From: Trichoderma breve
Taxonomy: Eukaryota > Ascomycota > Sordariomycetes > Hypocreales > Hypocreaceae
DNA: 64,000 nucleotides
Direction: 5' to 3'
Assembly: GCF_028502605.1 (NCBI RefSeq)
Contig: NC_079237.1
Location: 3,534,001-3,598,000, forward strand
Both the position numbers and the translations under genes were made by a program. This document shows, in pieces, positions 22,354 to 33,743 of this stretch. Numbering within the stretch: the first letter of the stretch is position 1; each line of letters opens with the position of its first letter. The notes under the pieces are model-generated. The model made no database searches. It was not told the origin of the DNA and worked only from the letters and a program-made list of their open reading frames with translations.

Positions 22354-25300
22354 GATTTGGTAGAAATAAAAGGAAAAGGAGAATTGACTCTAAGCGTGAT
22401 GTTTGATGTAGTAATTGTAATAGAGATTGGTATGAGGAGAAGGGAGGGAACAGCAATTGTGATGCCTCTGACATGGCCTGATTGCCAATTTTATAGTTCA
22501 ATTTTACTCTCCGTACGAAATGCGCCAGTCAGCCTACGTCTGTTGCATAGTATTGAACGCCTTTCGATGACCGCGCTCAAACAAACTATCTCATACCAAG
22601 TGGGACGACTCAATATGGACTTCAGCCTCTATTTGTTGGACGATACGCTTACAATTAACGCTCACCCAAGCTGAGAGCTGAATCTCCTCCACAATTTGAA
22701 GTCTAATTCCCTTGAACCGTTCTTCAGCTGGCCTTTTTCAAGCGGACGATCTCCCGATGAAGACGTAGAGCACTCGCTCTGCAGGACGCGAAGCCGCGGC
22801 TGTGTACCAATCATTTCGTCCAGCAGACCCCTGTCGTGAATTTCTCTGCAGCGCTGAGCCAAGGTCTGCCGCAACAGCGGGGTTGGAGGGGCGAGGTGAT
22901 GCGGTTGGTGATTTAAAGCTTCCTGGCTATTGGGCCATTGGATCGGCATTGGCGTATAAAGAATGGCAATTAAAAGATATATTGTATGTATCAGCAGTCT
23001 ATAGGAACGTTGAAGTACATCTTCGGCGTTGGTTGAGGCGTAATTGAGCCCAATACTAGTCATGATGAGGAATAGTGGCATCTTCCCGGCCACCAGCACA
23101 GCGGAGAAAGATCCATAGCTATTCAGTTTTCATGTCCTGGGATAGCAAACTTGTGGGCCTACATATATTTAGGCAAGTATTAGTATTAAGTGTTCACGCT
23201 AGAAATGTGTTCACTAACCCAGCCGTCGTCGCATCCCATAAGACCAATTTTCAAGGATTTTGGGTGTACAGATAATTAGGGGAGTATAAAATGATTGGTT
23301 GTATTCTAACAACATATTGAGACTTGTTTCTAGTTACAATCTGTGAATCCTAGTGATTGTAAAGAAAGAAAATAACAGCTGACTGACAATAACTTGACAA
23401 TCACGTCCAATTATGGATACATTGCAGCGAAGCATATATTACATTATTGGTGTTCATTTATCTATATATCTCAATTATCCCGGATGTCTTTGCACAGGAA
23501 ATGTGAAAAGAATATCCTAACGGTCGAGCTATTTTGTCTACTGCACGATATAAGTTGTCGGGGCTCTGCAATGGCAAGCCACATACATGTAAGCCCAAAA
23601 CTATCTGTAAACCCTCCTTAGGGAAGGGAGCACAAAATGGATTCCATGGGTTCACAGAAGTGTCTAATAGATCAAAAGGGATGTAGTATTAGGCCTTTAG
23701 AGTTGCCGAGCTCGATCCAGCCGGGAGCGCCATCTGCTGTCTTATAGATCACTTCTCAGCTGCTTTTACTCGCATCCACGATACGAGGCTAGGTTGGCAG
23801 TCTCGCGCTAACTGATACACATCTCCACGTTTATAGTCACTTCAAGTAATAAGTAGTCAGCAGGAAAATTGAAGTCTTTTACAAGCAAGTCAGATTCCAT
23901 GTACGCCCTTTTAGCTCTCACACGTAACCACGCTGCGCTCTAATCAAATTTCTTTGATAACTCACCAATCTCTCATACACTACGGCAACAATGCTAAAGA
24001 CTAGCATCTCATCCGCGAGTCAATAGCCAGATGCGATTCCCACTTTTGCCCGCTGCCATCGCAACAAGTTTGCCAAAAAGAGTAAAATAGTGAAACAAGA
24101 GGCGCAGCTAAGCTCACCTTCGCTCCACAACGCCATCGATCCAATAGCAGAGCTAAGCAGTCGTCAACATCACTAACAATGAGACAGCTCCAGAGATGAA
24201 ACTCGACCCCAGAATCCGGTGTGCTGGCATTTCCGGAACGGTTTCATTCATAGTAAATGTCAAAACTCTAAAATGATAAGAGGTGCTGTGATTGTATGCC
24301 GAATAACCGCCTTGAGACGACCGGTAGAACGCTCAAACACTTTGTGAGATGAGCGGGCGCTGCACTGTAACAATAGAGCCAAAGTTAATAAATTCCAAAT
24401 CGACGAAATAATAATCATTTAGCACAAGATAACCATGTCTCCATGGGCAGATGATTTCTCTCTGAGAATGAGACCCCTTCCAATGTTTGCCCAGAGTTTA
24501 AACATCTCCACTATGCGAGCTGTAATTTCTACAACTCCACAAAGCATCCATTTTACACCATGCTTATGTCTAACCGTGAAATATTGAGATTCCGAAATAG
24601 GAAGCAGGTGCGCTTTCGAAATTGAATATATGAAGGTATACACGATGACATCTGAAACAGCTGGGCAGCGAAACTAGACCAATACTGAAAAGTGCTGACC
24701 TCTCTTGGTATCCTGTAACAGGCAAAGTATCAGACGATCAAAAAGACAACCGAAGGATTGTCGACAATCATAGGAGGCATCGGACTCGTAATTGCGCCAT
24801 CAGCCTTGTTAGGCTGATAGCTTGTGAGACACGATTGCCTAGCTATCAGTTTTGAATAGACAGGCAAAAGGTGCATCAAACTGACATTAGCTGCCCTGCT
24901 GCATCTTACTATTTCAGTCACCCTGCTAAAATTTCGGAAAGACTACCAATTCCACAGCAACACAGAATTTGTCTTGTCATGCAGCTTTGCCCAGGCTCCG
25001 TATTACTACATAGAATGCTGCTAAAATTGGACACAAATGCAGTAACTCGTCTATAGCCCACATGGCCTGGTCTTGGCCACCAAAATAGTTCGGCGGTGGA
25101 GCAAGCGCGGCTTGGAAATAGGATCGAGGCTTTGTTTAGAAGAGAGAGAAAAAATAAACACTTAGCGACCGAACAGAAGGTTCAAAAGTCCAGGATGCGC
25201 CGAATCTCTGACTGTTTTTCAACTCTCAAACACTGGCTCCTTATCAGCAGAGACCACGGCCATTTCAACAGCGAGGCAGATTACTTATTGTTTCCAGTAT

Positions 25301-25716
25301 CGTCTTCAACCAACAGCTCAAATTTCTGCGTACAGCATGCAGGGGGCACTGCCCTAGCCATGTAATCAGCCAGGGTCGATACTACGGGCCGTTTCCAGGT
25401 CTATTCCACGTGGAGTTGCTGCTGGCGTTTCGAGTACAGTAGCACTCATCATCAGTGCAGAATTTTTCTATTTACTGGCAAGGATTAAGACAAGCCAGCG
25501 GTATCCGTACTCCACAAAGCGCAAACAAGACGAACAAAAAGAAGAATCACGAACGGGCAACTACATGAATTATTAAAGATATGGTATCAAGCACAGTGTC
25601 CAACACGAACTGCACACAAAAACTGTAAAGTCGTAGAAATCGTAATAATAAACCCCCCAACTCCTCTCCAATCGCCCATATCGAATTGTTCTTTTTTCCC
25701 CGGTTGTATTCGGCAA
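22354..25716. other. Intergenic region, 3.4 kb
   Basis: Upstream of the TULIP/P47-like gene and downstream of the membrane-protein gene. Composition is moderately AT-rich with no long ATG-started frame. A 145-codon minus-strand frame at 22662-23099 lacks an ATG at its start and shows no domain. I see no inverted terminal repeats or transposase remnants. Confidence 0.45.
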
Positions 25717-26739
25717 TCAAGCTGGCAGTTCCATGGGATCATCCGGGGTATGTTTCTTTACTGATTCGAACTCGGTCGAACCAGGGACTTCATGGACGGG
25801 TAGGACATCGTCTGGACTGTGTGGTGTTGAGGGATGATGCACCAGAGGAGTTGCCGATGTCTTTGGCTCAACAGGAGTGTAGTCCATCTCGTGAATGCCC
25901 GTGTCCCTGCGTCCTCTCCGTCTGCGGAGGAAAAAGAAGGCCAAGATGCCGATGGCGGCTGCACCACCCAAAGAGCCACCCACGGCGCCACCAATGACGC
26001 CCCCGTTCGATTTGCTGCCACTTGATGCTGGAGTTGTTTCGGCTGGTGGTGAAGTAGAAGTAGAAGTGGGAGTGGATGTTCCCGTTCCTGTTCCAGTGCC
26101 AGAGCCAGTGTTTGTGGGAGATGAGGAAGGTGTTGTTGACGTCGACATTGTCGTCGGGGGTGCTGTTGTTGAGCTCGTGCTAGACGTAGACCTTTGAGCT
26201 ACACCTATGGTTGTGAGTGCCGTCGGAGTGCCTGTCAATAGCTGTCAGTCATGACACGATTCACTCATCTTGATTAAAGGCAAAAAGCTTGAGTAAAGAG
26301 CATCGCATCATCTCATACCTGGAAAGAATACCACAGCGTTTGAGTCACTGCAGGGATCTTCACTCTGCGACAAGTCGATATTTTGGGCGTTGATGCACCA
26401 GTACACATCCTGCTTTGTGTTTGTGCATTTCTCCATGCCCTCGCCACCACCAACATTGTCCACGTCGGGAGTTCCGCAAAACGACGGGCAAGAAGAGCTC
26501 CTAAAGGTCTTGTCGGTGCAACTTCCACGCACAAACTCGCTGGCACCGGGCTTTTGAAGCTCGTCTCCTGTAGCCTGGCAGATGCCATTGGACAAGCACG
26601 CATAGCCAGTACCGCAGCAGACGGAATTGTCTGTGCTATCGGTACACGGGACATCGCCAGGAGCAGGAGTGCCGTCGGGGTAGTAGCAGAGGGCGTTGGC
26701 CCGGGCAGCCAAGATGATGAGCAGAGCTAGAGAGCGCAT
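25717..26739 (-). CDS. Single-pass Ser/Thr-rich membrane protein with Cys-rich ectodomain
   Basis: Two exons on the minus strand, 26739-26319 and 26231-25717, give 311 residues. The 87-base intron begins GTATGA and ends ACAG. The ATG at 26739 starts a signal peptide (MRSLALLIILAARANA). The ectodomain has about a dozen cysteines, starting CYYPDGTPAPGDVPC and VCCGTGYACLSNGICQ, a pattern common in fungal surface proteins. Residues about 145-215 are a Ser/Thr/Pro stalk with GTGTGTGT repeats, likely O-mannosylated. A Gly-rich transmembrane segment spans about 217-242 (GGVIGGAVGGSLGG, then AAAIGILAFFFL), stopped by RRRRGRR. A cytoplasmic tail of about 65 residues is Pro/Asp-rich. The architecture is that of Mid2/Wsc-like wall-stress sensors, but a sensor role is inference. 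Confidence 0.8.
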
Positions 26740-28453
26740 CTTCTTTCTTTTTTTCTGAAGACGACAGTGTTTCCACACTGTAAAGATGAACAAAGTGGTT
26801 ATGAAATGACAATCCTCCTATTGAGTGTCTCCAATAGCATGCTGAGCCCAGCCCAGACAATGGAAGATGAGTGGGAACAAACAGCAACAACAAGGAATCG
26901 ACTATGCCCAAAGAGAGGAAGAGGAAGAAGATCAGAAGGGAAAAGAAGGAGAAAGCGAAGTAGAAGACGGGGAGATGAAGCTACTGCATAATATGGACAG
27001 TCATACGAGTGAGAGATGCAGCGGAATGGGAAACAGCAGCAGCACTATGCGATAAGCTGAGGATCCCCCATCTCGTCTACTCCATGCTCCGTCGGCTTGC
27101 TAGCAATGCTACATGCTACATGGACTATTCTATTTGCTGTCCATGGCACTCGCACTCCTGAAGAAAGAGCCTCACTCACTGGACGCAATTAGACGGCATG
27201 GGTTCGTCTTACTATAAGTGGACTTGGCCCAGAGGCGGGTTGGGATATGTTACAAGACAACACAGACTCAGCCAATGGCAAGTTTGCAAGGGGTGTCTAG
27301 GGCCACAGGCTGAGTTGATGGGATTGGCGAGTTTATAGCTATGGTTGAAAATGTTGTCAGGGATGGCGAGCCTTGGTGCGGCCCTTTGCCTAACAAGGCG
27401 TCTTAAACGCATAGGGCTCTATTTAAAGCACCGCAACCTCGTGATGGGATTGTTGCTGGCACCCACAATCCGCTCCGTACCAACATGCTGTACATGCAGA
27501 CTGAGCTCAGCCCTCTGCTCTGTTCCGTACCAATCAATGGAGCAGCAATACGACATGCCGGTACTCGGAGATACTCGTAGAATACAAATCCAGTGCAGGG
27601 GGGATGAAGCTACTACGAGACCCGCGACAATTGAAGCTGCCAAGAGGCGGCTGGGGAGACCAGAGCTAAATACTAGCAGCGAGTAAAGCGGATTGCAGGT
27701 AGACGAAGTAGACGAGGGTACATGGATGGACGCAGCTCGCGTTTAACTTCGTGGTTCCGTAAATCCGTAGGACCGTCTCTAGACTCTCCGTCCCATGTGC
27801 CCGATCCTGGAGGATCATAGACTGGAACCGGACATTGATTTTAGCACCATGGAAGTAAGTGAGCCCAACGCCCAACTCCTAGTAAATCCCGGGCCGTCTG
27901 AAAACTCCATACAGTACCCGTAATATGGACTCCATACAAACACCGCCACTCCAGCATGCTGGGACAACTCGCGGTCAGTGCATCGAGTGCAAACAAAGAA
28001 TGAAATACTAATCAGGCTGCACGTCCCTGCGGTAATTGAGACTGAAATTGAAACATTGGAAATCAATTGAGTCCAGTGACAAAGAGGGCTGCACTGATGA
28101 TCCTACTGTACAATGCCCAGCAGGCAGCTATTTACGGATACTATGGACATACTGTACTAACTAACATGAAGCGCCTATCCTATCATTCCAGGAGCGCGGC
28201 TGGCTGCTGATGTACATTGACGTCAACGCTTGTCCTTTGTCTGTAAGGGGGCTTCACATGGAACCTCCAATTCTTTGTCTCATTCAACAATCCCTTTCAC
28301 CACCATCTGCCCCTCGCCTTGAATCCCGTCCAAACATCAACTAGCTAACTAATCAATCAATCACTTAATCAACTCTCATTAATCAAATCATCAATTCGCC
28401 GTCATCATCATCAACATCGCCATCAAATGTCGTAACGCCCACGATAATTAACG
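26740..28453. other. Divergent intergenic region, 1.7 kb
   Basis: Shared upstream region of the minus-strand membrane-protein gene and the plus-strand GH47 gene. It has a purine-rich GA tract at 26905-26975 and an ATCAATCA-type pyrimidine/purine low-complexity leader just before 28454. A TACTCGTA motif lies at 27571-27580. No gene is supported. Confidence 0.5.
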
Positions 28454-30226
28454 ATGCTGCCCATCGTCCGAGTCAGAGGCTACGCCTGGGTCGCTCTCAT
28501 CGCCACCCTCCTCCTCATCTACTTCTGGAGCTCCTCGTCTGTCTCCCCATCGCCTCCCCCAGTTCCAAACTGGCGCACTCCTAAATACAACTCCTACTTC
28601 TGGAAGACCCTCCCGGTACACTATCCGCCAAAGTCAATCCGCCCGCTGCCAACCACATCCCCGGTCAAGTATCCCAAGATCCAGACGTCATTCGCCAAGG
28701 AGTCGCCAACCGCGCGCAAGACTCGCCAAGCTCGCCAGCTCGCCGTGAAAGACGTCTTTTCCAAATGCTGGGCCTCGTACAAGGAGCACGCATGGACCGC
28801 GGACGAGTTGGCGCCCGTCTCGGGGGGCAAGAAGAATCCCTTTGGCGGCTGGGCCGCTACGCTGGTGGATTCGCTCGACACCCTCTGGATCATGGGCATG
28901 AAGCCCGAGTTTGACGACGCCGTGACTGCCGCCCACGCCATTGACTTTACCAAAACCGCCCTCGACGAGGTCAACGTCTTTGAAACCAACATTCGCTACC
29001 TGGGCGGCTTCCTATCCGCATACGACCTCAGCGGCGACTCCCGCCTGCTGGACAAGGCCGTCGAGGTCGGCGAGATGCTCTACAAGGCTTTCGACACGCC
29101 CAACCGCATGCCCATCACCAGGTGGGACATCCACGCCGCCATGGACGGCAAGAAGCAGGAGGCCCATCCCAGCGTGCTGGTAGCCGAAATCGGCAGCCTG
29201 TCCATGGAATTCACGCGCCTGTCCCTCATCACGCGCGACCCCAAGTGGTTCGATGCCGTGCAGCGCATCATGGACGGCATGGCGGCCCAGCAGAAATCGA
29301 CGGCGCTGCCGGGGCTCTGGCCGCTTGTCGTCAGCGCGCAGAGCGAGATTTACAACGTCGGCGATGCGTTTACCATGGGCGCCATGGCGGACAGCGTCTA
29401 CGAGTATCTGCCCAAGATGTCGGCCTTGATCGGGGGCCAGCTGCCCATCTACCAGGAGATGTACGAGCTCGCAGCCACAACAGCGACCAAGCACAACCTG
29501 TTCCGACCCATGACGCCAAAGAACGACGACATTCTCATCTCGGGCACGGTAAAGGCAGATAAGGGCACCGTCGTCAGTCTTGATCCCCAAGGCCAGCACC
29601 TGGTGTGCTTCCTCGGCGGCCTGATGGCCCTCGGAGGCAAAATGTTCAACCGCCCCCAGGACGTATCCGCAGCCACCAAGCTCGTCGACGGCTGCATCTG
29701 GACATACAAGGCCCTCCCGCACGGCATCATGCCCGAAACATTCCACATGCTGCCCTGCCCCTCCGCCTCCGCCTCCTGTCAGTGGGACGAGGCCGCCTGG
29801 AAGAAGGAAGTCCTCCGCCGCGCCAGCGACCCGGGCTCCTCCACCGCCGACGACATCATCAAGCGAGACCGCCTCCCTCCGGGCTTCACCTCCATCCCCG
29901 ACCGCCGCTACATCCTCCGCCCGGAGGCCATCGAGAGCGTCTTCGTGCTCTACCGCGCCACGGGCCGCCCCGACCTCGTCGAGTCCGCGTGGGACATGTT
30001 CACCGCAGTCAACTCCACGACGAGCACCGCGCTCGCAAACTCCGCCGTCTGGGATGTTACACTTCCTAGTGACCAGCTGCCTGACCGGTCGGATTCGATG
30101 GAGTCGTTTTGGCTGGGCGAGACGCTCAAGTACTTCTACCTCGTGTTTAGTGAGCCGAATACGATTAACTTGGATGAATACGTGTTTAATACAGAGGCGC
30201 ATCCGTTTAAGAGGCTTATACGGTGA
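28454..30226 (+). CDS. GH47 class I alpha-1,2-mannosidase, type II membrane form
   Basis: A single exon of 590 residues starting at ATG 28454. An uncleaved signal anchor lies at about residues 10-26 (YAWVALIATLLLIYFWS), followed by a Pro-rich stem, so the enzyme should sit in the ER or Golgi with its catalytic domain in the lumen. Family landmarks are in order: NPFGGWAATLVDSLDTLWIM, FETNIRYLGG, AEIGSLSMEFTRLS, HLVCFLGGLMALGG, YILRPEAIESVFVLYR, SMESFWLGETLKYFYLVFS and the terminal FNTEAHPF. That last motif contributes the threonine that binds the catalytic calcium in this family. These enzymes trim alpha-1,2-linked mannose from N-glycans. Whether this is the ER Man9 enzyme or a Golgi paralogue cannot be decided without a phylogeny. 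GC content is high, which explains long antisense open frames here. Confidence 0.93.
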   Translation: MLPIVRVRGYAWVALIATLLLIYFWSSSSVSPSPPPVPNWRTPKYNSYFWKTLPVHYPPKSIRPLPTTSPVKYPKIQTSFAKESPTARKTRQARQLAVKDVFSKCWASYKEHAWTADELAPVSGGKKNPFGGWAATLVDSLDTLWIMGMKPEFDDAVTAAHAIDFTKTALDEVNVFETNIRYLGGFLSAYDLSGDSRLLDKAVEVGEMLYKAFDTPNRMPITRWDIHAAMDGKKQEAHPSVLVAEIGSLSMEFTRLSLITRDPKWFDAVQRIMDGMAAQQKSTALPGLWPLVVSAQSEIYNVGDAFTMGAMADSVYEYLPKMSALIGGQLPIYQEMYELAATTATKHNLFRPMTPKNDDILISGTVKADKGTVVSLDPQGQHLVCFLGGLMALGGKMFNRPQDVSAATKLVDGCIWTYKALPHGIMPETFHMLPCPSASASCQWDEAAWKKEVLRRASDPGSSTADDIIKRDRLPPGFTSIPDRRYILRPEAIESVFVLYRATGRPDLVESAWDMFTAVNSTTSTALANSAVWDVTLPSDQLPDRSDSMESFWLGETLKYFYLVFSEPNTINLDEYVFNTEAHPFKRLIR

Positions 30227-31602
30227 AGCAACTGAGTTGAACTGAACTTTTTACTTTTTGTATTACTGAATGCTTGTTTCTTCTCATACATGTACTTGGA
30301 GCATACATATGTAGGGAGGTATCTATATGGCTTGAAAGCTAGGGCATCTTTTGGGTATCGTTTGACTTGAAAAGGTTTTTTTTTTTTTTTTTCGGATATG
30401 GGGGAAAATAGGGTGGCACATAACAGAGCTATACAAGAGAAGGGAAGGCCTTATCACAGTTTTGCCGTTAGGACAGCAAGGTAGTTAACTGTGTTGGTTG
30501 AATACATAAAAAAAAAAAAACTGAACATCTGTATTCAAGAAACTGGCGAACACATAACAGAGTTCATACAAATTCAGGAGAAAGGGAAATCCTTGTCATA
30601 GTTTTGCCTTTAGGACAACAAGGTAGTTGTGTTGGTTGAATACCTTACATACAAAAAAGCTGCTGTGTTGGTTGAATACACGCAAAAGCTTTACATATAT
30701 CTCTACGCCCATTTCAACGCCACCCCCTCCCCGTCACGAGTTAGGTCTCAAAGGTTGACTAAAGAATATCTTGATTTGATTTTTTTTTGCAAATAGAGTT
30801 TTACTCTTTCTCGTATCGTGTGGAGTTGATCTATCAAGATTTGACAGATCGACATTGAGGCGCATAGTTCAAGATTTTCTCATCAAAGCCAACGTTGGGA
30901 TCTGCAAGCCCCTTCACAAGCACATACCAACAGAATAGTTACGACATTGGATGTACAGAGTACTCACTGCGACTCATCAGAAGCATTAATGTAATAGATA
31001 CACAAAACAAATCACTCACACCAAGACCGAAAGAACAAAAGATTTTAAAATCCGTAATTTCTCATTTCATCTACCCATAGTATAAAGTAGAGAGCTCTGC
31101 AACCCGCAGTAGCATTCAGTTAAAAAATATCTGCAAGACGAAATAAAAGGCCTCCAAAGTGCCAATGTTTCCCCCAAAAAATAATACTAGCGAAAGCGTA
31201 GAAAATAAAGTGACAAGACTCCCAGCCATGTCCAATCATGCCACCCAGACAAAAACAAAAAAAAAATGATAAATAAACAGGCAAATAGTAAAACGCCATT
31301 GTTTCCGACCCCAAACTTGTACGTGTCTGCGCTAAAAACCATGCGCAAAGAAACATGAAACCCAGTAAATTTTTGTTCAGTAATCATCATCGTATGTTGA
31401 TCCGTTTCTCAGGAGTCAAGTCTTCGGGACAAAGGGAATAAAAGTTGTCAAAAAAGGAAATCCAAAAGATCCAAGAGAAAGTAAGGTGTAAGAACACGGA
31501 TTAATACAAGGGGCAGATCTAAGCCGAAGATCAAAGGGGGTAGCGATGAGTTTTAAGGTGTCCAATGATGCTGGTGTGGTGTGTTCATGTCATCGTCGGA
31601 TG
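30227..31602. other. Convergent intergenic region, 1.4 kb
   Basis: Lies between the stop codons of the GH47 gene and the COL-26/BglR-like gene. It contains a poly-T tract of about 17 bases at 30376-30392, a poly-A tract of about 13 bases at 30508-30520, and an imperfect duplication listed separately. No gene is supported. Confidence 0.5.
30417..30678. repeat. Imperfect tandem duplication of about 130 bases plus a partial third unit
   Basis: Unit 1 begins CACATAACAGAG at 30417 and runs to about 30506. Unit 2 begins with the same 12 bases at 30551 and runs to about 30643. Both units share a TAGTTTTGCC-like core (exact in unit 2, CAGTTTTGCC in unit 1), GGACAGCAAGGTAGTT or GGACAACAAGGTAGTT, and GTGTTGGTTGAATAC. 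A third copy of the last element only (TGTGTTGGTTGAATAC) follows at about 30663-30678. The array sits 200-450 bases 3' of the GH47 gene. Confidence 0.75.
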
Positions 31603-33743
31603 CTACCGCAAAGTGTTGAAATTTATCTCGCCCGTCATCGCATTCATATTATGGAAATGCTGAGGCTGGCCTTGCATTGCGAAGCTGTTCTGTCGCTGTC
31701 CCGGCTGCCGCATATCCATCATATTGCCCATGTGATGCGCCGGCTGCAGCGGCTGCATGTTCTGAGCTGCCATGCCCATGTGTGACTGGCCCATCGGGTC
31801 ATGCATATGATTAGGCGGTGGCTGATTGATATGTTGATGCTGATGGTGCTGGTGTTGGGCTTGATGTTGATGCTGTTGGGGTGGAGGAGGGTGGTTTCCA
31901 ATTGGACTCATCACCATCTCGGACATTGGCGTAACAGCGTAGCCGTTGATGTTGTGAGGATACTCCATAGTAGGAGACATCATTGGAGGAGAGCCAACGA
32001 AGGAGCTGGGCATCTCCGAAGCCTGGCGCGGTACAGGCGGGGTCTGGCCTTGGTTCGAGTTGCTATGGGAATCAGGAGTGCCTCCATTCATCTCCATGAC
32101 GTACTTCTTTTCGTACTCTTCAACAGAAAACTTGCGGTCGTAGTCGGTCTCCATCATTTGGATCTGCGCAGGCTGAGCCATGCCGGCATTGCCAAATCCG
32201 TCAAAGATGTCAACTTGGGCCATGGCAATCGTCTCGGGGACATTCTGGAGCATGGGGTTAACCAGACGAGGAAGAACCTCGCTGACTTTGCTCATGAGGA
32301 GTGGCAGGAAGCGGTAGTCGCCGTTTCTTGAGGCGCTGACAATGTTGATGATCTGAGCAAGGTGCTCATGAGGCCCTTGGGCAAAGGGGTCTCGGGAAGC
32401 AGGCTGCATAGCCAGGTACTCTGTCATTGAGTAAGCACACTCGATGAGTTTCTCGAGAAGCCCAGAGGTCAGGAGCTCCATGCCCTGGCCGGGGAAGTGC
32501 GAGGCCATCTTCAAGAGCAGCTCCCTAGACATGGTGCCAGGGAACTGGTAGGAGATGGAGTCCTCGCCACCAGCAACGACGCCGTTGCTTAGCTGCCAGA
32601 CCATGTTCTTTAGCCACTGCTGGTTCGTGTGAACATCATTCCACGAAGGGTCCTGGCAGAGAGCGCGCTGGACCGTGTCATTTAGTAGCTTCTGCAGGCT
32701 GACAATGGACTGAGATGGGAGATGGCTCCGCGCCTTGTTCCACATGCTGGTAAAGGCGTCGTCGAATGGTCGGAAGAGGTTCACCAGGAGAATGAAGCCG
32801 TTGAGCTGGTGGGCGAGGGGGTCAGTGGGATCATCTCCGAGAGTCGGGAGATTGATGGTGGCCTGGAGAGTAAGGGGGCGCTGGCGCTGGATAGCATACG
32901 CTCTGTTTCCAGGTTGTCAGTATAAAAAGCAAGTCCGAAAATGACGGTGGATGATACACACCTCTCAATGACAAAGAACAGCCAGTAGATTCTTCGCATA
33001 CGAGCAGCCTCGGCAACGTCGAGCTGCATGTAGTATTCCTCCTTGTTCATGCCAACCATCTGAATCATTGTGGTTGCCTCGCGGAGGTAGTACCAGGCCT
33101 TTTCGTGCATTTCCTGGCCATAGTAGCATCCAAAGAGGAAGAAGTTGGTGGCCAGGGAGTTGATGGTGATCTGCTCGAGGTACTCGTAGCCCTTGCGGAC
33201 CCTCAACGTCTCCTCCAAAAGAAGCTGACACGAGACAATGTTGGCGCCGGGGATCACGTCGAGGTTGTAAGGATCTGAAGAAGGAATCGTCATGCCGGGC
33301 TGCAGCATGACAAAGGCACACATGGAGGCCATGAGGCAGTAGGCATCGCGGTTCTGCTCCATGTAGAGGATCTGCTGCTCGACTTGCCTCCGGTCCAGGA
33401 TGGGGGCCTGTGCGTTCATGTGGTCGAAGAAGAACTGGGAGCATTCCTTGACGAGTTCGCTGGTCAGCATACCGGGAGTGGGAGCGAGGTTCGAAGCCGG
33501 AGGAGCGTTTGGTCCGCCGTTGATGCGACCGTGGATCTTGGCGGCTAGGCTGGTCTGGCGTTGTGTCTCTCTCAACTCGCTAATGACCTTTGCGCGAGAG
33601 CCCTTGGGGCCCTTCTTCTGAGGGATGGCATTGTAGGTACAGGACAGCTGGGCCGAAGAGCAGTTTCGGCACGGGTTGATGCCGTCGCACTTGACCTTTC
33701 GCCGGTGACAGGCGTCGCAGGCTCTCTTGACGGCCTGAGTCAT
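31603..33743 (-). CDS. Zn2Cys6 transcription factor, COL-26/BglR-like candidate
   Basis: Two exons on the minus strand, 33743-32962 and 32902-31603, give 693 residues. The 59-base intron starts GTGTGT and ends ACAG. The ATG at 33743 puts the zinc cluster at the N-terminus: C9-x2-C12-x6-C19-x5-C25-x2-C28-x6-C35. It is followed by the basic linker KKGPKGSRAKVISELRE. A fungal-specific regulatory domain follows at about residues 110-330 (LFGCYYGQEMHEKAWYYLRE, then MRRIYWLFFVIER). The tail is Met/Gln/His/Pro-rich, with an HQHQ-type run at 599-620, likely an activation region. The linker after the cluster resembles regulators such as Neurospora COL-26 and Trichoderma BglR, which control glucose sensing and starch or cellulose enzyme genes. 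That orthology is from memory. An unusually long non-coding region lies upstream. Confidence 0.85.

Noticed and set aside
22662..23099. 145-codon minus-strand frame with hydrophobic start
   Set aside because: The start is not an ATG and no family feature is visible.
23100..25700. Possible RIP-mutated transposon relic in an AT-rich spacer
   Set aside because: I see no terminal repeats, no transposase or reverse-transcriptase fragments, and only moderate AT bias.
29012..30202. 396-codon minus-strand open frame
   Set aside because: Antisense to the GH47 mannosidase, whose motifs are unambiguous. The antisense peptide has no domain and an Arg/Gly/Val-rich composition.
5944..30226. A coordinated carbohydrate-enzyme gene cluster
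   Set aside because: The GH55, GH2 and GH47 genes are 4-16 kb apart, have different cellular roles, and are interrupted by unrelated genes on both strands.
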